DNA of 64,000 bases from contig NZ_BMJM01000001.1 of the NCBI RefSeq assembly GCF_014643455.1, positions 362,123-426,122 on the forward strand, in the 5' to 3' direction. Below, piece by piece: positions 43,812 through 55,107 of the stretch. Origin of the DNA: Sandarakinorhabdus glacialis (GTDB lineage: Bacteria; Pseudomonadota; Alphaproteobacteria; Sphingomonadales; Sphingomonadaceae). The first letter of the stretch is position 1; each line of letters starts with the position of its first letter. The translations under genes were made by a program, and so were the position numbers. The notes below the pieces were generated by a model. The model had not been told where the DNA came from. It searched no databases and was given only the letters and a program-made list of their open reading frames with translations.

Positions 43812-44687
43812 TTACTCGCTCGGGATGATCGCCGGCACGCGCTCGCTGCGGCTCGCCCATAGGCATGCGGCCAGGATGATCGCGGCGCCGATCCAGACCT
43901 GCGGGCGGACGGGTTCGGCGAAGAAGATCCAGCCGAAGAACGCGGCCCAGGGGAGGGCGGTGAATTCCATGACGGCGAGGGTTTGCGCCTCGATATGGGC
44001 GTAGGCGCGGGAGAGGAACTGCATGCCGATGTTGCCGATCAGACCGAGCAGCATGAACCAGCCGAGAAGGGGGATGTCGGGGAGGGGGGCACCGATGGCA
44101 ACCGGGCTGAGGACGAGCATGGGGATGGCGGCGCCCATGAGGGTGACGATAGTGGCGCCGTCGCTGGCGGCGCGCGCGCGGAGGAGGACCGACGCGCCGG
44201 CGTAGGCGATGGCGGCGTAGAGGACGGCGCCAAGCGCAAGGAGGCGGTCGCCGCTGAAATCGGGGGCGCCCTGGACGGTAACGAGCACGCCGATGAAGCC
44301 GAGGCCGACGGCGGCAAGGATGCGGGGCTGCATGCGTTCACCGAGGACGAGGCTGGCGAGGGGCGGGACGAGGAGCGGAGCGATGAAGGACAGGGTGATG
44401 GTTTCGGCGAGGGGGCGCTTGGTGAGCGACCAGTAGAAGGCGAGCGCCATGGAGGCGATGAGGATGCCGCGGACCAGATGGAGGGGGAGCATTTCGCGGG
44501 TGAGGGGTTGGCGGCCCTGCCAATTCCAGACGAGGAGGGCGAGGGCGGTGCCGGTGGTGTAGCGGGCGAGGGTGATTTGTGGGACGGGGACGCTTCCGGC
44601 GAGGTGTTTGACGACGACGTCCATCAGGCACAGGCTGCCGATGCCGGCGGCGGCCTGGGCGAAGGCGATGGGGCGGGTATTTGGCAT
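43812..44687 (-). CDS. EamA/DMT-family transporter
   Basis: A 291-residue inner-membrane protein with about ten hydrophobic helices and two EamA repeats (for example SLCLMDVVVKHLAGSVPVPQITLARY in repeat 1; SVLLRARAASDGATIVTLMG and EFTALPWAAFFGWIFFAEPV in repeat 2). Members export amino acids, nucleotides or other metabolites. The substrate is not predictable. Its ATG overlaps the stop of the upstream M20 peptidase gene by 1 nt (TAATG), so the two are in one operon. Confidence 0.9.
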   Translation of the reverse strand: MPNTRPIAFAQAAAGIGSLCLMDVVVKHLAGSVPVPQITLARYTTGTALALLVWNWQGRQPLTREMLPLHLVRGILIASMALAFYWSLTKRPLAETITLSFIAPLLVPPLASLVLGERMQPRILAAVGLGFIGVLVTVQGAPDFSGDRLLALGAVLYAAIAYAGASVLLRARAASDGATIVTLMGAAIPMLVLSPVAIGAPLPDIPLLGWFMLLGLIGNIGMQFLSRAYAHIEAQTLAVMEFTALPWAAFFGWIFFAEPVRPQVWIGAAIILAACLWASRSERVPAIIPSE

Positions 44688-45907
44688 TATTTCCCGAGTT
44701 GGCGGATGAGTTCGGCGGCGAGGTAGAGGCGGCGCGGGACGGCTTCGAGGAAGACATATTCGGCGGCGCCGGTGTGATAGCCGTAGCCGGGAAGGCCGAG
44801 GGATTCGATTACGGGAACGTTGGCCAGGGCTGCGTAGCCGGCGTCGGTGCCGCCGCCGGAGCGGGGCTCGATTTCGAGTGGGTGGCCGAGATCGGCGTAG
44901 ATGGCGCGGGCGCGGGCGATGAGGGCGTCGCTGGCGTGGGTGGCGGTGAACGGCGGACGGTTGACGCGCACTTCGAGCTGGATTTCGGCGCCGGGGAGCG
45001 AGGGTTTGGCAAGGCGGCGGGTGATTTCGGCCTTGAAAGTGTCGAACTGGGCGGTGGTGGAGGTGCGCAGGTCACCGACGAGGGTGATGTTGTCGGGGAT
45101 GATGTTGCGGACGCCGGCGGGGGATTGGCCGATGACGGTCCAGTTGAAGCGCAGCTTGCCGGGGCCCTGATCGAGGTCGCGGGTGGCCTCGATGACGTGG
45201 GCGGCTTCGACGAGGGCGTTGATGCCTTGTTCAGGGGCGGCGCCGGCGTGGGAGGCCTTGCCCTTGATGACGGCGGTAACGGTGTTGGTGCCCGAGGTGG
45301 CGCGCCAGAGCTGTTCGGGCATGGTGGTGGGTTCGAAGGAGAGGACGGCGTCCTTGCCGCGGGCGAGTTCGGTGATGATGGCGCCGGAGCCGAGCGAGCC
45401 CTTTTCCTCGTCGGTGTTGATGACGATGGTGAGGGAGCCGTAGTCGGCGGGTTTTAGCAGCTTGAGCGCATGGAGGATGACGGCGATGCCGCCCTTGTCG
45501 TCGGCGATGCCGGGGCCGTAGGCTTTGCCGCCCTCGATGCGGAAGGGGGCCTTGGCAAGAGCGCCGCGCTGGTAGACGGTGTCCATGTGGCTGAGCAGGA
45601 GGAGGTTCTTGCGGCCGGTGCCCGTGAGGCGGCCGACGATGATGTCGCCCTTGGAGATGGGGAGGGGGGCGACACGTTCGACCTTGGCGCCTTGGGCCTT
45701 GAGGGCGGTTTCGATGAGGGTGCCCAGCGCCGCCATGCCTTCAGCGTCGCCGGTGCCGGATTCGATGTTGACGAGGCTCTCGAGGGTTTTTGTGACGGCT
45801 GGGGCTTCGGCGGTGGCGGCCTTTAGGAGGGTGGGGTCGATTTTTGCGGTGGCGGGGGCTGCGAGGATTGCGGCGATGGCGGCGAGGTGGTGGATTGGCT
45901 TGGTCAT
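44687..45907 (-). CDS. M20 family metallopeptidase (glutamate carboxypeptidase type)
   Basis: A 406-residue exported zinc peptidase similar to carboxypeptidase G2. A signal peptide (MTKPIHHLAAIAAILAAPATA) precedes LLLLSHMDTVYQRGALAKAPF (His metal ligand and Asp), YGPGIADDKGGIAVIL (bridging Asp), NTDEEKGSLGS (Glu-Glu pair) and GGGTDAGYAAL, with a terminal His in GYGYHTGAAEYV. All metal ligands are visible. CPG2 relatives release C-terminal glutamate from folates or peptides. It is upstream of an EamA transporter, a possible route for the amino-acid product. Confidence 0.92.
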   Translation of the reverse strand: MTKPIHHLAAIAAILAAPATAKIDPTLLKAATAEAPAVTKTLESLVNIESGTGDAEGMAALGTLIETALKAQGAKVERVAPLPISKGDIIVGRLTGTGRKNLLLLSHMDTVYQRGALAKAPFRIEGGKAYGPGIADDKGGIAVILHALKLLKPADYGSLTIVINTDEEKGSLGSGAIITELARGKDAVLSFEPTTMPEQLWRATSGTNTVTAVIKGKASHAGAAPEQGINALVEAAHVIEATRDLDQGPGKLRFNWTVIGQSPAGVRNIIPDNITLVGDLRTSTTAQFDTFKAEITRRLAKPSLPGAEIQLEVRVNRPPFTATHASDALIARARAIYADLGHPLEIEPRSGGGTDAGYAALANVPVIESLGLPGYGYHTGAAEYVFLEAVPRRLYLAAELIRQLGK

Positions 45908-45989
45908 GGTGGCTCCCCGGATGTGCGGGGAGTGTTAGTCGGGCGTTGGGGCGTTGCAAAGGCGGTGCGTTATATTGCGCGAGCGGGTG

Positions 45990-46054
45990 CACCCTCACCC
46001 GGGCCGCTGGCGCGTCTCTCGCCTCTCCCGCGGGCGGGAGAGGGGCAGGGGGTC
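45990..46054. repeat. Dispersed palindromic repeat, family 2
   Basis: Pattern CACCCTCACCCGGGCCGCTG then GCGCGTCTCTCGCCTCTCCC and a GCGGGCGGGAGAGG return arm. It closely resembles the copy at 52180-52247 and is related to those at 6954 and 15162. It overlaps the mobA stop region. Confidence 0.65.
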
Positions 46055-46565
46055 AGCGCAGCGCGGCTAGGTCGGCGGCGGTGTTGATGTTGGCGAGCTT
46101 GCCGAGGTCGATGGCGTGGGCGTAGCAGGCTTCGGCCCAGCCGTGGACCGAGCGGTTGCCGGCGAGGATGTGGTCGCCGAGGGCGCTGGCGAGCGTGGTG
46201 GGCCAGAGGCCGATGGTGGGTTGGCCGAGCGCATAGGCCGGGGCGGGGGACAGGCTGCGGGCGAGGTCGGGGGGCAGGTTGGGCAGGTCGCAGCCTGCCG
46301 TGAGGACGTGGTTGTAGCCGGTTGCGGCGGCGTGGCGCAGGGCGGCGCAGAGGCCGCCGAGGGGTCCGAGGCCGGGGTTTGGCCAATCGGGGATGCCGGT
46401 CATGTTGGGGTAGTCGCGGCCGACGACGACGACGGCGCCTGCTTCGCGGGCGAGGGCGTTGATCACATGGTCGATGAGAGCGACGCCCTGGTGGCGGGCG
46501 AGCGCCTTGTCGGAGCCGAAGCGGCTCGATTTCCCGCCTGCGAGGACGGCACCGAGGAGTCTCAA
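46053..46565 (-). CDS. mobA: Molybdenum cofactor guanylyltransferase
   Basis: A 170-residue nucleotidyltransferase that adds GMP to molybdopterin. The N-terminal GTP loop [19 protein letters not shown], then [32 protein letters not shown] and [13 protein letters not shown] match MobA. It is slightly shorter than E. coli MobA (about 195). The start is TTG at 46565, forming TTGA with the stop of the upstream isovaleryl-CoA dehydrogenase gene. A YiiM-type MOSC protein that could use the cofactor is at 19.4-20.1 kb. Confidence 0.9.
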   Translation of the reverse strand: MRLLGAVLAGGKSSRFGSDKALARHQGVALIDHVINALAREAGAVVVVGRDYPNMTGIPDWPNPGLGPLGGLCAALRHAAATGYNHVLTAGCDLPNLPPDLARSLSPAPAYALGQPTIGLWPTTLASALGDHILAGNRSVHGWAEACYAHAIDLGKLANINTAADLAALR

Positions 46566-47725
46566 GCGGTTTCTTTGAACAGCTCGCGGCCGATCAGATA
46601 GCGGCGGATTTCGCTGGTGCCGGCGCCGATTTCATACAGCTTGGCGTCCCTCAAGAGCCGCCCGGTCGGGTAGTCGTTGATATAGCCGTTGCCGCCGAGG
46701 CACTGGATGGCCTCGAGCGCCATCCAGGTGGCTTTTTCGGCGCTGTAGAGGATGCAGCCGGCGGAGTCCTTGCGGGTGGTTTCGCCGCGGTCGCAGGCCT
46801 GGGCGACGGCATAGGTGTAGGCGCGGGCGGTCGATTGGGCGACGTACATGTCGGCGAGCTTGCCCTGCATCAGCTGGAAGGTGCCGATGGGTTGGCCGAA
46901 CTGGCTGCGGTCGTGGATATAGGGGACGACGACGTCCATGCACGCGGCCATGATGCCCAATGGGCCTCCGGAGAGCACGACGCGTTCATAGTCGAGACCC
47001 GACATCAGCACCTTGGCGCCCATGCCAACGCCGCCGAGGATGTTTTCGGCGGGGACTTCGCAATCCTCGAATACCAGCTCGCAGGTGTTGGAGCCGCGCA
47101 TGCCGAGCTTGTCGAGTTTCTGCGCGGTGCTGAAGCCCTTCATGCCGCGCTCGATGAGGAAGGCGGTGACGCCGCGCGGCCCGGCTTCGGGGTCGGTCTT
47201 GCCATAGACGACGAGGGTGTCGGCGTCGGGGCCGTTGGTGATCCAGAACTTGTTGCCGTTCAGGAGATAGGCGTCGTTGCCCTTCCTTTCGGCGCGGAGC
47301 TTCATCGAGATGACGTCGGAACCGCTGCCGGATTCGGACATGGCGAGGCTGCCGACATGGTCGCCGCTGATGAGGCTGGGGAGATATTTCGCCTTTTGCT
47401 CGGCGGTGCCCCAGCGCGCGATCTGGTTGATGCAGAGATTGGAATGGGCGCCGTAGCTAAGGCCGACCGAGGCCGAGGCGCGGCTGATTTCCTCGATGGC
47501 GATGACGTGGGCGAGATAGCCGAGGCCGAGACCTCCGTCTGCCTCTGGGACGGTGATGCCGTGGAGGCCGAGGTCGCCGAGTTTTTTCCACAGGTCCATC
47601 GGGAAGTGGTTGGACGTGTCGATTTCGGCGGCGCGGGGCGCGATTTCGGCGGCGGCGAAGGCGGCGACGCTGGCGCGCAGCATGTCGATGGTTTCGCCGT
47701 GATCGTAGCGGAGCGAGGAGAGCAT
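46562..47725 (-). CDS. liuA: Isovaleryl-CoA dehydrogenase
   Basis: A 387-residue FAD acyl-CoA dehydrogenase of leucine catabolism (isovaleryl-CoA to 3-methylcrotonyl-CoA). Features: FAD/acyl-binding [20 protein letters not shown] and [20 protein letters not shown]; the [20 protein letters not shown] region holding the isovaleryl-type catalytic Glu; the C-terminal [20 protein letters not shown] and [19 protein letters not shown]. The ATG at 47725 gives the family N-terminus; a longer frame would run through repeats. It is in the leucine cluster with the carboxylase biotin subunit and hydratase genes, separated from them by repeats. Confidence 0.93.
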   Translation of the reverse strand: MLSSLRYDHGETIDMLRASVAAFAAAEIAPRAAEIDTSNHFPMDLWKKLGDLGLHGITVPEADGGLGLGYLAHVIAIEEISRASASVGLSYGAHSNLCINQIARWGTAEQKAKYLPSLISGDHVGSLAMSESGSGSDVISMKLRAERKGNDAYLLNGNKFWITNGPDADTLVVYGKTDPEAGPRGVTAFLIERGMKGFSTAQKLDKLGMRGSNTCELVFEDCEVPAENILGGVGMGAKVLMSGLDYERVVLSGGPLGIMAACMDVVVPYIHDRSQFGQPIGTFQLMQGKLADMYVAQSTARAYTYAVAQACDRGETTRKDSAGCILYSAEKATWMALEAIQCLGGNGYINDYPTGRLLRDAKLYEIGAGTSEIRRYLIGRELFKETA

Positions 47726-47827
47726 CAGCGGGCCTGATCGTTGCCGAGAGAGGTGTGGGTCATGGCGGTGGTTTAGGCGGGTTGGGGGGGCGGGGGAAGG
47801 GGGCAGGAAAGAAGCACCCACCCCCGG

Positions 47828-47913
47828 CCCCTCCCTTAAAGAAGGGAGGGGAGTTTAGGGAGGAAGCGAGGAAGTGAACCCGCCCCCGACCCCTCCCTAG
47901 AAATAGGGAGGGG
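47828..47913. repeat. Two tandem palindromes, family 3
   Basis: CCCCTCCCTT-AAAG-AAGGGAGGGG at 47828-47851 and CCCCTCCCTA-GAAA-TAGGGAGGGG at 47890-47913, both perfect and 62 nt apart, each preceded by CCCCCG or CGCCCCCG. They fill most of the 223-nt gap between isovaleryl-CoA dehydrogenase and the carboxylase subunit, where liuB would be expected. Likely REP-type structures that end or stabilise the upstream transcript. Confidence 0.8.
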
Positions 47914-47948
47914 GGAAGAAAGTAGCGGCCCCCCCGACCCTTTGAAAG

Positions 47949-49976
<2,028 letters not shown>

Positions 49977-49985
49977 GGGTGGGGC

Positions 49986-50438
49986 TCATTTCGGGCAACC
50001 TGTGGAGTCGGCGGTCCAGGCGAGGGAGTTGATCAGCCATTTGCCGCGGGTCTTGACGAAGCCGAACGAATCAACGCCGCAATGGCTGCGCTTGCCATCG
50101 ATATCGAGGCTGTAGGGGGCCCAGACATGGGCGAAATCGCGGGTGACAAGAATTTGCGGGTCGATCAGGCGCTCGTCGATGGCGGTGCCCATGCGGGCGC
50201 GCATGCGGGCGGCGAACTCGGCGGCGGGGAAGACTTCGAGGTTGGAGCTGCCATCGGGCTTGAAGCGCTGGATCTGGATGAGGGTGCCTGGCTGCTGGGC
50301 GGCGAGGAAGGCGCCGGCGTCGTTGGTGTTGATGCTGTGCATGAAGGCGGACAGAGCGGCGGCGACTTCGGCGTGGTGGTTTTGCGCGGCGGCGGGTGCG
50401 GCGGCGAGCGCGAGCGCGAAGGCGAGGCGGCGGATCAT
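49986..50438 (-). CDS. Exported NTF2-like hypothetical protein
   Basis: About 150 residues. A signal peptide (MIRRLAFALALAAAPAAAQ) is followed by an alpha/beta region (VAAALSAFMHSINTNDAGAF, RFKPDGSSNLEVFPAAEF, AHVWAPYSLDIDGKRSHCG, KTRGKWLINSLAWTADS) that resembles SnoaL/NTF2-like or DUF4440 domains. No catalytic motif is evident. The ATG at 50438 overlaps the stop of the upstream hydratase gene by 4 nt (ATGA) and it ends 9 nt before liuD, so it is embedded in the leucine operon. Function unknown. Confidence 0.8.
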   Translation of the reverse strand: MIRRLAFALALAAAPAAAQNHHAEVAAALSAFMHSINTNDAGAFLAAQQPGTLIQIQRFKPDGSSNLEVFPAAEFAARMRARMGTAIDERLIDPQILVTRDFAHVWAPYSLDIDGKRSHCGVDSFGFVKTRGKWLINSLAWTADSTGCPK

Positions 50439-51214
50439 GCGTTCCACTCCGGTTTGCGCTTGTCGAAGAAGGCCGCGAGGCCTTCGCGGCCTTCGTCCGA
50501 AGTGCGCCTGGCGGCGATGCGGTCGGCGGTGATTTCGCGCAAGGATTTGTCGATGGGACGGCCTGCAACGTCGGCGACCAGAGTTTTGGCGTCGGCGACG
50601 GCACCGGGCGCGGCCGCCGCGAGATGGACGAGCCAGTTGGCGATTATGGCGTCGGCGGTCGCGGCATCGGGGGCGGTTTCGTGGACGAGGTTCATGGCTT
50701 TTGCTTCAGTCGCACCAAAGCCTTCGGCGGTGAGGAACCAGCGGCGGGCGTGGGAGGCGCCGGTCTTGGCGACGACGAACGGCGAGATGGTGGCGGGGGT
50801 GAGGCCGAGGCGGACCTCGGAGAGGCGGAACTGCGCACCTTCGATGGCGACGACCATGTCGGCGCAGGCGACCAGGCCGACGCCGCCGCCGGCGACATTG
50901 CCGTGGACGAGCGCGATGACCGGCTTGGGGCAGGTATCGATGGTTTGCAGCATGTCGGAGAGCTTGAGGGCGTCGGCGCGGTTTTCGGCGGCGGTCCAGC
51001 CGCCGGCGCGGCGCATCCAGGCGATATCGGCGCCGGCGCAGAAGGATTTGCCGTTGCCCGAGAGGATGATGGCGCGGACGGCGGGATTTTTACCAAGTGA
51101 CTGGAAGGCATCGGTAATGGCGGCAATCAGCGCCTCGTCGAAGGCGTTGTGGCGTTCGGGGCGATCGAGGGTGACGCGGGCGATGCCGCGGTCGTCGATG
51201 GTGTTGGTCAGCAT
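50435..51214 (-). CDS. liuC: Methylglutaconyl-CoA hydratase (crotonase family)
   Basis: A 259-residue crotonase-fold enzyme. Motifs: GKSFCAGADIAWMRRAGG (oxyanion hole), HGNVAGGGVGLVACADMVVAI, FRLSEVRLGLTPATISPFVV (catalytic Glu region) and KRKPEWNA at the end. The AGADIAWMRR and LSEVRLGLTPATISPFV combination is typical of LiuC/AtuE-type hydratases of the leucine or isoprenoid pathways. It is the first gene of the minus-strand cluster liuC-NTF2-liuD, with liuA further downstream. Confidence 0.88.
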   Translation of the reverse strand: MLTNTIDDRGIARVTLDRPERHNAFDEALIAAITDAFQSLGKNPAVRAIILSGNGKSFCAGADIAWMRRAGGWTAAENRADALKLSDMLQTIDTCPKPVIALVHGNVAGGGVGLVACADMVVAIEGAQFRLSEVRLGLTPATISPFVVAKTGASHARRWFLTAEGFGATEAKAMNLVHETAPDAATADAIIANWLVHLAAAAPGAVADAKTLVADVAGRPIDKSLREITADRIAARRTSDEGREGLAAFFDKRKPEWNA

Positions 51215-51317
51215 GATGGGGTCCCGATCTGGTGTTCAGGGATAGGCGAACGGGGGGGAAAGGCAATGGTGGGGAGGGGGTGACATTGGGGGCCGGGCAC
51301 CCTACTTCACGCCCCCC

Positions 51318-52172
51318 ATGATGAACCCCCCGCACGTTCCCCCCCGTATATTTCCCACCGCTCGCGAGGAGGCTGTGGCTGCCAACGCGCCGACCAGCGT
51401 GCCGCAGACCGAGCATCCGGCGTATGCGCTGGCGTTCCAGGACAATGATTTCCTGTTGCGGCCGGAATTGCGGCCGGTGCGGTTTCAATTGGAATTGCTG
51501 AAGGCCGAGTTGGCGCTGGGGGAGGCGGGCATCGATTCGATGTTCGTGTTCTATGGGTCGGCGCGAATTCCGTCGCCCGAGGAGGCGCAGGGCGTGCTCG
51601 ATGCGGCGACGACACCCGAGGAAAAGGCGATTGCCGAGCGGCTGGTGGCGAAATCGCATTATTACAATGTTGCGCGCGAACTGGCGGCGCTGGCGTCGTG
51701 CAACGATGCCGGCGGCGAGCGGTGCTTTACGGTGTGTTCGGGGGGTGGGCCGTCGATCATGGAGGCGGCCAATCGCGGCGCTGCGGATGTGGGGGCGCCT
51801 TCGGTGGGGCTGAATATCGTGCTCCCGTTCGAGCAGGTGCCGAACCCGTATGTGACGCCGGGGCTGTCGTTTCAGTTTCACTATTTTGCGCTTCGGAAGA
51901 TGCATTTCTTGATGCGTGCCAAGGCGGTGGCGGTGTTTCCGGGCGGGTTCGGGACGTTCGACGAGATGTTCGAGTTGTTGACGCTGGTGCAGACGGGGAA
52001 GGTCGCGGCGCTGCCGATCCTGCTTTATGGGCGGGAATTCTGGACGAAAGTGGTGAACTTCGAGGCGCTGGCGGACGAGGGGGTTATTGCGCGGAGTGAT
52101 CTGAAGCTGTTTCATATTGTGGAGACGGCGCAGGAGGGGTGGGATATTGTGGCGGAGCAGTTCGGGCTTTAA
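51318..52172 (+). CDS. LOG family protein (phosphoribohydrolase type)
   Basis: A 284-residue Rossmann-fold protein of the LOG/TIGR00730 family; many members cleave cytokinin or purine riboside monophosphates to free bases. Conserved segments: DSMFVFYGSARIP, FTVCSGGGPSIMEAANRGA, GLNIVLPFEQVPNPYVTP and the signature AVAVFPGGFGTFDEMFELLTL with PGGxGTxxE intact. The long form with an extended N-terminus corresponds to type II LOG proteins. The start is 51318 or 51321 (ATG ATG). It is divergent from liuC. Physiological substrate unknown. Confidence 0.92.
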   Translation: MMNPPHVPPRIFPTAREEAVAANAPTSVPQTEHPAYALAFQDNDFLLRPELRPVRFQLELLKAELALGEAGIDSMFVFYGSARIPSPEEAQGVLDAATTPEEKAIAERLVAKSHYYNVARELAALASCNDAGGERCFTVCSGGGPSIMEAANRGAADVGAPSVGLNIVLPFEQVPNPYVTPGLSFQFHYFALRKMHFLMRAKAVAVFPGGFGTFDEMFELLTLVQTGKVAALPILLYGREFWTKVVNFEALADEGVIARSDLKLFHIVETAQEGWDIVAEQFGL

Positions 52173-52179
52173 CGTCGGC

Positions 52180-52247
52180 GGGGGACACCCCCACCCGGGC
52201 CGCGAAGGCGCGTCTCTCGCCTCCCCCCTCCAGGGGGAGGACAAGAG
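52180..52247. repeat. Dispersed palindromic repeat, family 2
   Basis: Pattern ACACCCCCACCCGGGCCGCG then AAGGCGCGTCTCTCGCCTCC and CCCCTCCAGGGGGAGGAC. It shares the CACCCGGGCCGC..GGCGCGTCTCTCGCC core with the 45990 copy. It lies between convergent LOG and polA genes. Confidence 0.65.
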
Positions 52248-52251
52248 TATT

Positions 52252-55008
52252 TTAGTGGGCGTCGCCCCAGCTGGGGCCGGTGCCGATTTCCACGCCTAGC
52301 GGGATCGAGAGATCGACGAGCGGGCGGTGGGCGTTGGCCATGGTTTCGCGGATGACGGGGGTGGCTGCGGAGACTTCGGAATCGGGGACTTCGAAGACGA
52401 GTTCATCGTGGACCTGGAGCAGCATTTTCGTGCCGGTGAGGCCGGCGGCGGTCAGGGCGCCGGGCATCTGGACCATGGCTCGCTTGATGATGTCGGCGGC
52501 GGTGCCCTGGACGCGGGCGTTTACGGCGGCGCGCTCGGCGAACTGGCGCTCGCCCATGTTTTTGGAAAAGATCAGCGGGACGTGCGCCTTGCGGCCGAAG
52601 AGCGTGGTGACGAAGCCGTGTTCCTTTGCCGCCGCGATGGTTTCGGCCATGTAGTTGCGGATGCCGGGAAAACGGCTGAAATACAGGTCGATGTAGCGGG
52701 CTGCCTCGCCGCGATCGATGCCGAGGCGCTGGGCTAGGCCGAAGGCCGAGATGCCGTAGATGATCGAGAAGTTGATCGTTTTGGCGCGGGCGCGGGTGTC
52801 GCGGGTGAGTTCGCCGAAGACTTCCTGGGCGGTCAGGGCGTGGACGTCGCCGCCTTCGGCATAGACGGTCTTGAGTTCGGGAACGTCGGCGATGTGGGCG
52901 ACGAGGCGGAGCTCGATTTGGTTGTAGTCGGCGGCCATGAGGACGTGGCCGGGGGCGGCGACGAAGGCGTGGCGGATGCGGCGGCCGAGTTCGGTTCGGA
53001 TCGGGATGTTCTGGAGGTTGGGATCGTTCGACGACAGGCGGCCGGTCGAGGTCGCGGCGAGTGCGTAATTGGTGTGGACGCGGTCGGTGTCGGGGTTGAT
53101 CTGGGCCTGGAGGGCGTCGGTGTAGGTCGATTTCAGCTTGGAATGCTGGCGCCAGTCGAGGACTTTCGTGGCAATGGCATGGCCTTCGCCCGCCAAGCGC
53201 TCGAGTTCGCTGACGTCGGTGGTCCAGGCGCCGGTCTTGCTGCTTTTCTTGCCGGATTTGAGGCCCATGCGCTCGAACAGGACTTCGCCCAATTGCTTGG
53301 GGCTGCCGATGGTGAAGGGGCCGCCGGCAATTTCGTGGATTTCACCTTCGAGGCGCGCGATTTCGATTTCATAGGCCGCGGACAGCCCGGCCAGCGCGCT
53401 GCGATCGACGCGGATGCCGTGCATTTCCATCTGGGCGATGACGGGGACCAGCGGGCGGTCGACGAGTTCGTAGATCTGGGTGACCTGTTCGCGCCAGAGC
53501 CGGGCCTTGAAGCCGGCGTGGAGGCGGAAGGTGACGTCGGCGTCCTCGGCGGCATAGTCGGTGGCTTCGCGAAGACCGACTTGCGAGAAATCCCATTTGC
53601 CGCGCGCGCCGCCGGTGACGTCCTTGAAGGCGATCGGGGTATGGCCGAGGTGGCGGGTGCTGAGGTCGTCCATGCCGTGGTTCCAGCGGCCGGCGTCGAG
53701 CGCGTAGCTGAGCAGCATGGTGTCGTCGAAGGGGGCGAGGACGGGGACGCCGTGGCGCTTGAGGACGATGAGGTCATATTTGAGGTTCTGGCCGATTTTG
53801 AGGACCGACGGATCGGCGAACAGCGGGTTAAGCCGGGCGATGACATCGGTTTCGGCGAGTTGCGGGAGTTTTTCGGCGAGCAGCCCCTCGCCCTGAACGT
53901 GGTTGAGCGGGATGTAGCAGGCGCGGCCGGCGCAGGTGGCGAGACTGATGCCGAGCAGGCTGGCGCGGCATTGGTCGATGCTGGTGGTCTCGGTGTCGAC
54001 GGCGACGATGCCGCAGCTGGTGGCGTCGGCGATCCAGGCGTCGAGCTGGGCAAGATCAAGGATAGTCTCGTAGTCGGCGTGGACGAAGGGCACGCGATCG
54101 GGGGCGTCGGCGGCGACCGGGATGGCGTTGGCGGCTTCGGCTTCGCGGCCGAGTTTCGACAGCAGGGCGCGAAAGCCGTGCTTCGCGAGAAACTTGGCGA
54201 GGGGCTCGTGCGGCGGGTGGCGCAGGGTCAGGTCGGCGAGCGGCACGGCGAGGGGGATATCGTCCTTGAGGCGGACGAGTTCGCGGCTGAGACGGGCGTC
54301 GGCGATCGAGGCGGCGAGGGTCTCGCGCAGCTTGGGCTTCTTGATCGCGTCGATGTTGGCGATGACGCCTTCGACGCTGCCATAGGCCTGGATGAGCTCG
54401 GCGGCGGTCTTGGGGCCGACGCCGCGGACGCCTGGGACGTTGTCGACGCTGTCGCCCATGAGGGCCAGCACGTCGCCGACCTGTTCGGGGGGCACACCGA
54501 ACTTGGCGACGACTTCGGCGCGGTCGATGCGGGCGTTCTTCATCGTGTCAAGGCAGTCGATGCCCGGCTGGATGAGCTGCATCAGATCCTTGTCGGACGA
54601 GACGATGGTGACGTTGAAATCGGCGGCGAGCGCGGCGAGGGCGTAGGAGGCGATGATGTCGTCGGCCTCGACGCCTTCCTGCTCGATACACGGGACCGAA
54701 AAGGCGCGGACGGCGTCGCGGATCAGCGGGAATTGCGGAATGAGGTCGTCGGGCGGCGGCGGGCGGTTGGCCTTGTACTGGTCGTACATGTCGTTGCGAA
54801 AGGTGATGCTGCCGGCATCGAGGATGACCGCGAGATGGGTAGGTGCCTCCGCATTTGCCAGCTCGGTGATGAGTTTCCACAGCATCGCGGTGAAGCCATA
54901 GACGGCGCCGACGGGGGTGCCGGTTGGATCGGTGAGCGGTGGCAGCCGATGATAGGCGCGGAAGATATAGCCGGAGCCATCGACGAGATAGAGGTGCTGC
55001 TTGGACAT
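52252..55008 (-). CDS. polA: DNA polymerase I
   Basis: A 918-residue repair and Okazaki-processing polymerase. The 5'-3' exonuclease domain (residues ~1-290) has LYLVDGSGYIFRAYH, GVEADDIIASYA, VSSDKDLMQLI and NVPGVRGVGPKTAAELI. The 3'-5' proofreading domain (~310-500) has VAVDTETTSID and TDYAAEDADVTFRL. The polymerase domain (~520-918) has TGRLSSNDPNLQNIPIRTELG (motif near A), AADYNQIELRLVAHIA with catalytic Asp, FSIIYGISAFGLAQRL and LLQVHDELVFEVPD with the second catalytic Asp. All three activities look intact. Confidence 0.98.
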   Translation of the reverse strand: MSKQHLYLVDGSGYIFRAYHRLPPLTDPTGTPVGAVYGFTAMLWKLITELANAEAPTHLAVILDAGSITFRNDMYDQYKANRPPPPDDLIPQFPLIRDAVRAFSVPCIEQEGVEADDIIASYALAALAADFNVTIVSSDKDLMQLIQPGIDCLDTMKNARIDRAEVVAKFGVPPEQVGDVLALMGDSVDNVPGVRGVGPKTAAELIQAYGSVEGVIANIDAIKKPKLRETLAASIADARLSRELVRLKDDIPLAVPLADLTLRHPPHEPLAKFLAKHGFRALLSKLGREAEAANAIPVAADAPDRVPFVHADYETILDLAQLDAWIADATSCGIVAVDTETTSIDQCRASLLGISLATCAGRACYIPLNHVQGEGLLAEKLPQLAETDVIARLNPLFADPSVLKIGQNLKYDLIVLKRHGVPVLAPFDDTMLLSYALDAGRWNHGMDDLSTRHLGHTPIAFKDVTGGARGKWDFSQVGLREATDYAAEDADVTFRLHAGFKARLWREQVTQIYELVDRPLVPVIAQMEMHGIRVDRSALAGLSAAYEIEIARLEGEIHEIAGGPFTIGSPKQLGEVLFERMGLKSGKKSSKTGAWTTDVSELERLAGEGHAIATKVLDWRQHSKLKSTYTDALQAQINPDTDRVHTNYALAATSTGRLSSNDPNLQNIPIRTELGRRIRHAFVAAPGHVLMAADYNQIELRLVAHIADVPELKTVYAEGGDVHALTAQEVFGELTRDTRARAKTINFSIIYGISAFGLAQRLGIDRGEAARYIDLYFSRFPGIRNYMAETIAAAKEHGFVTTLFGRKAHVPLIFSKNMGERQFAERAAVNARVQGTAADIIKRAMVQMPGALTAAGLTGTKMLLQVHDELVFEVPDSEVSAATPVIRETMANAHRPLVDLSIPLGVEIGTGPSWGDAH

Positions 55009-55107
55009 GTCGGGCGTGTCTTAGCAGGCGTTTTCTTGTCCTGCGAGGGCGGGCTTGCGTTCGCGGGGCGGGCGCAGGACAACGGTGTTGTCCATGGTGG
55101 AGAGATT

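Noticed and set aside
47828-47913. CRISPR array (tandem palindromic units)
   Set aside because: Only two palindromes, differing in the centre, with spacer sequence that is itself low-complexity repeat, and no cas genes.
52840-55107. Very long open frame on the plus strand opposite polA
   Set aside because: It is antisense to polA, whose motifs are intact. High G+C removes stops from the opposite strand, and the translation is a low-complexity Asp/Gly/Val sequence. Only the last part, from 55108, is a real gene (MBL-fold protein).
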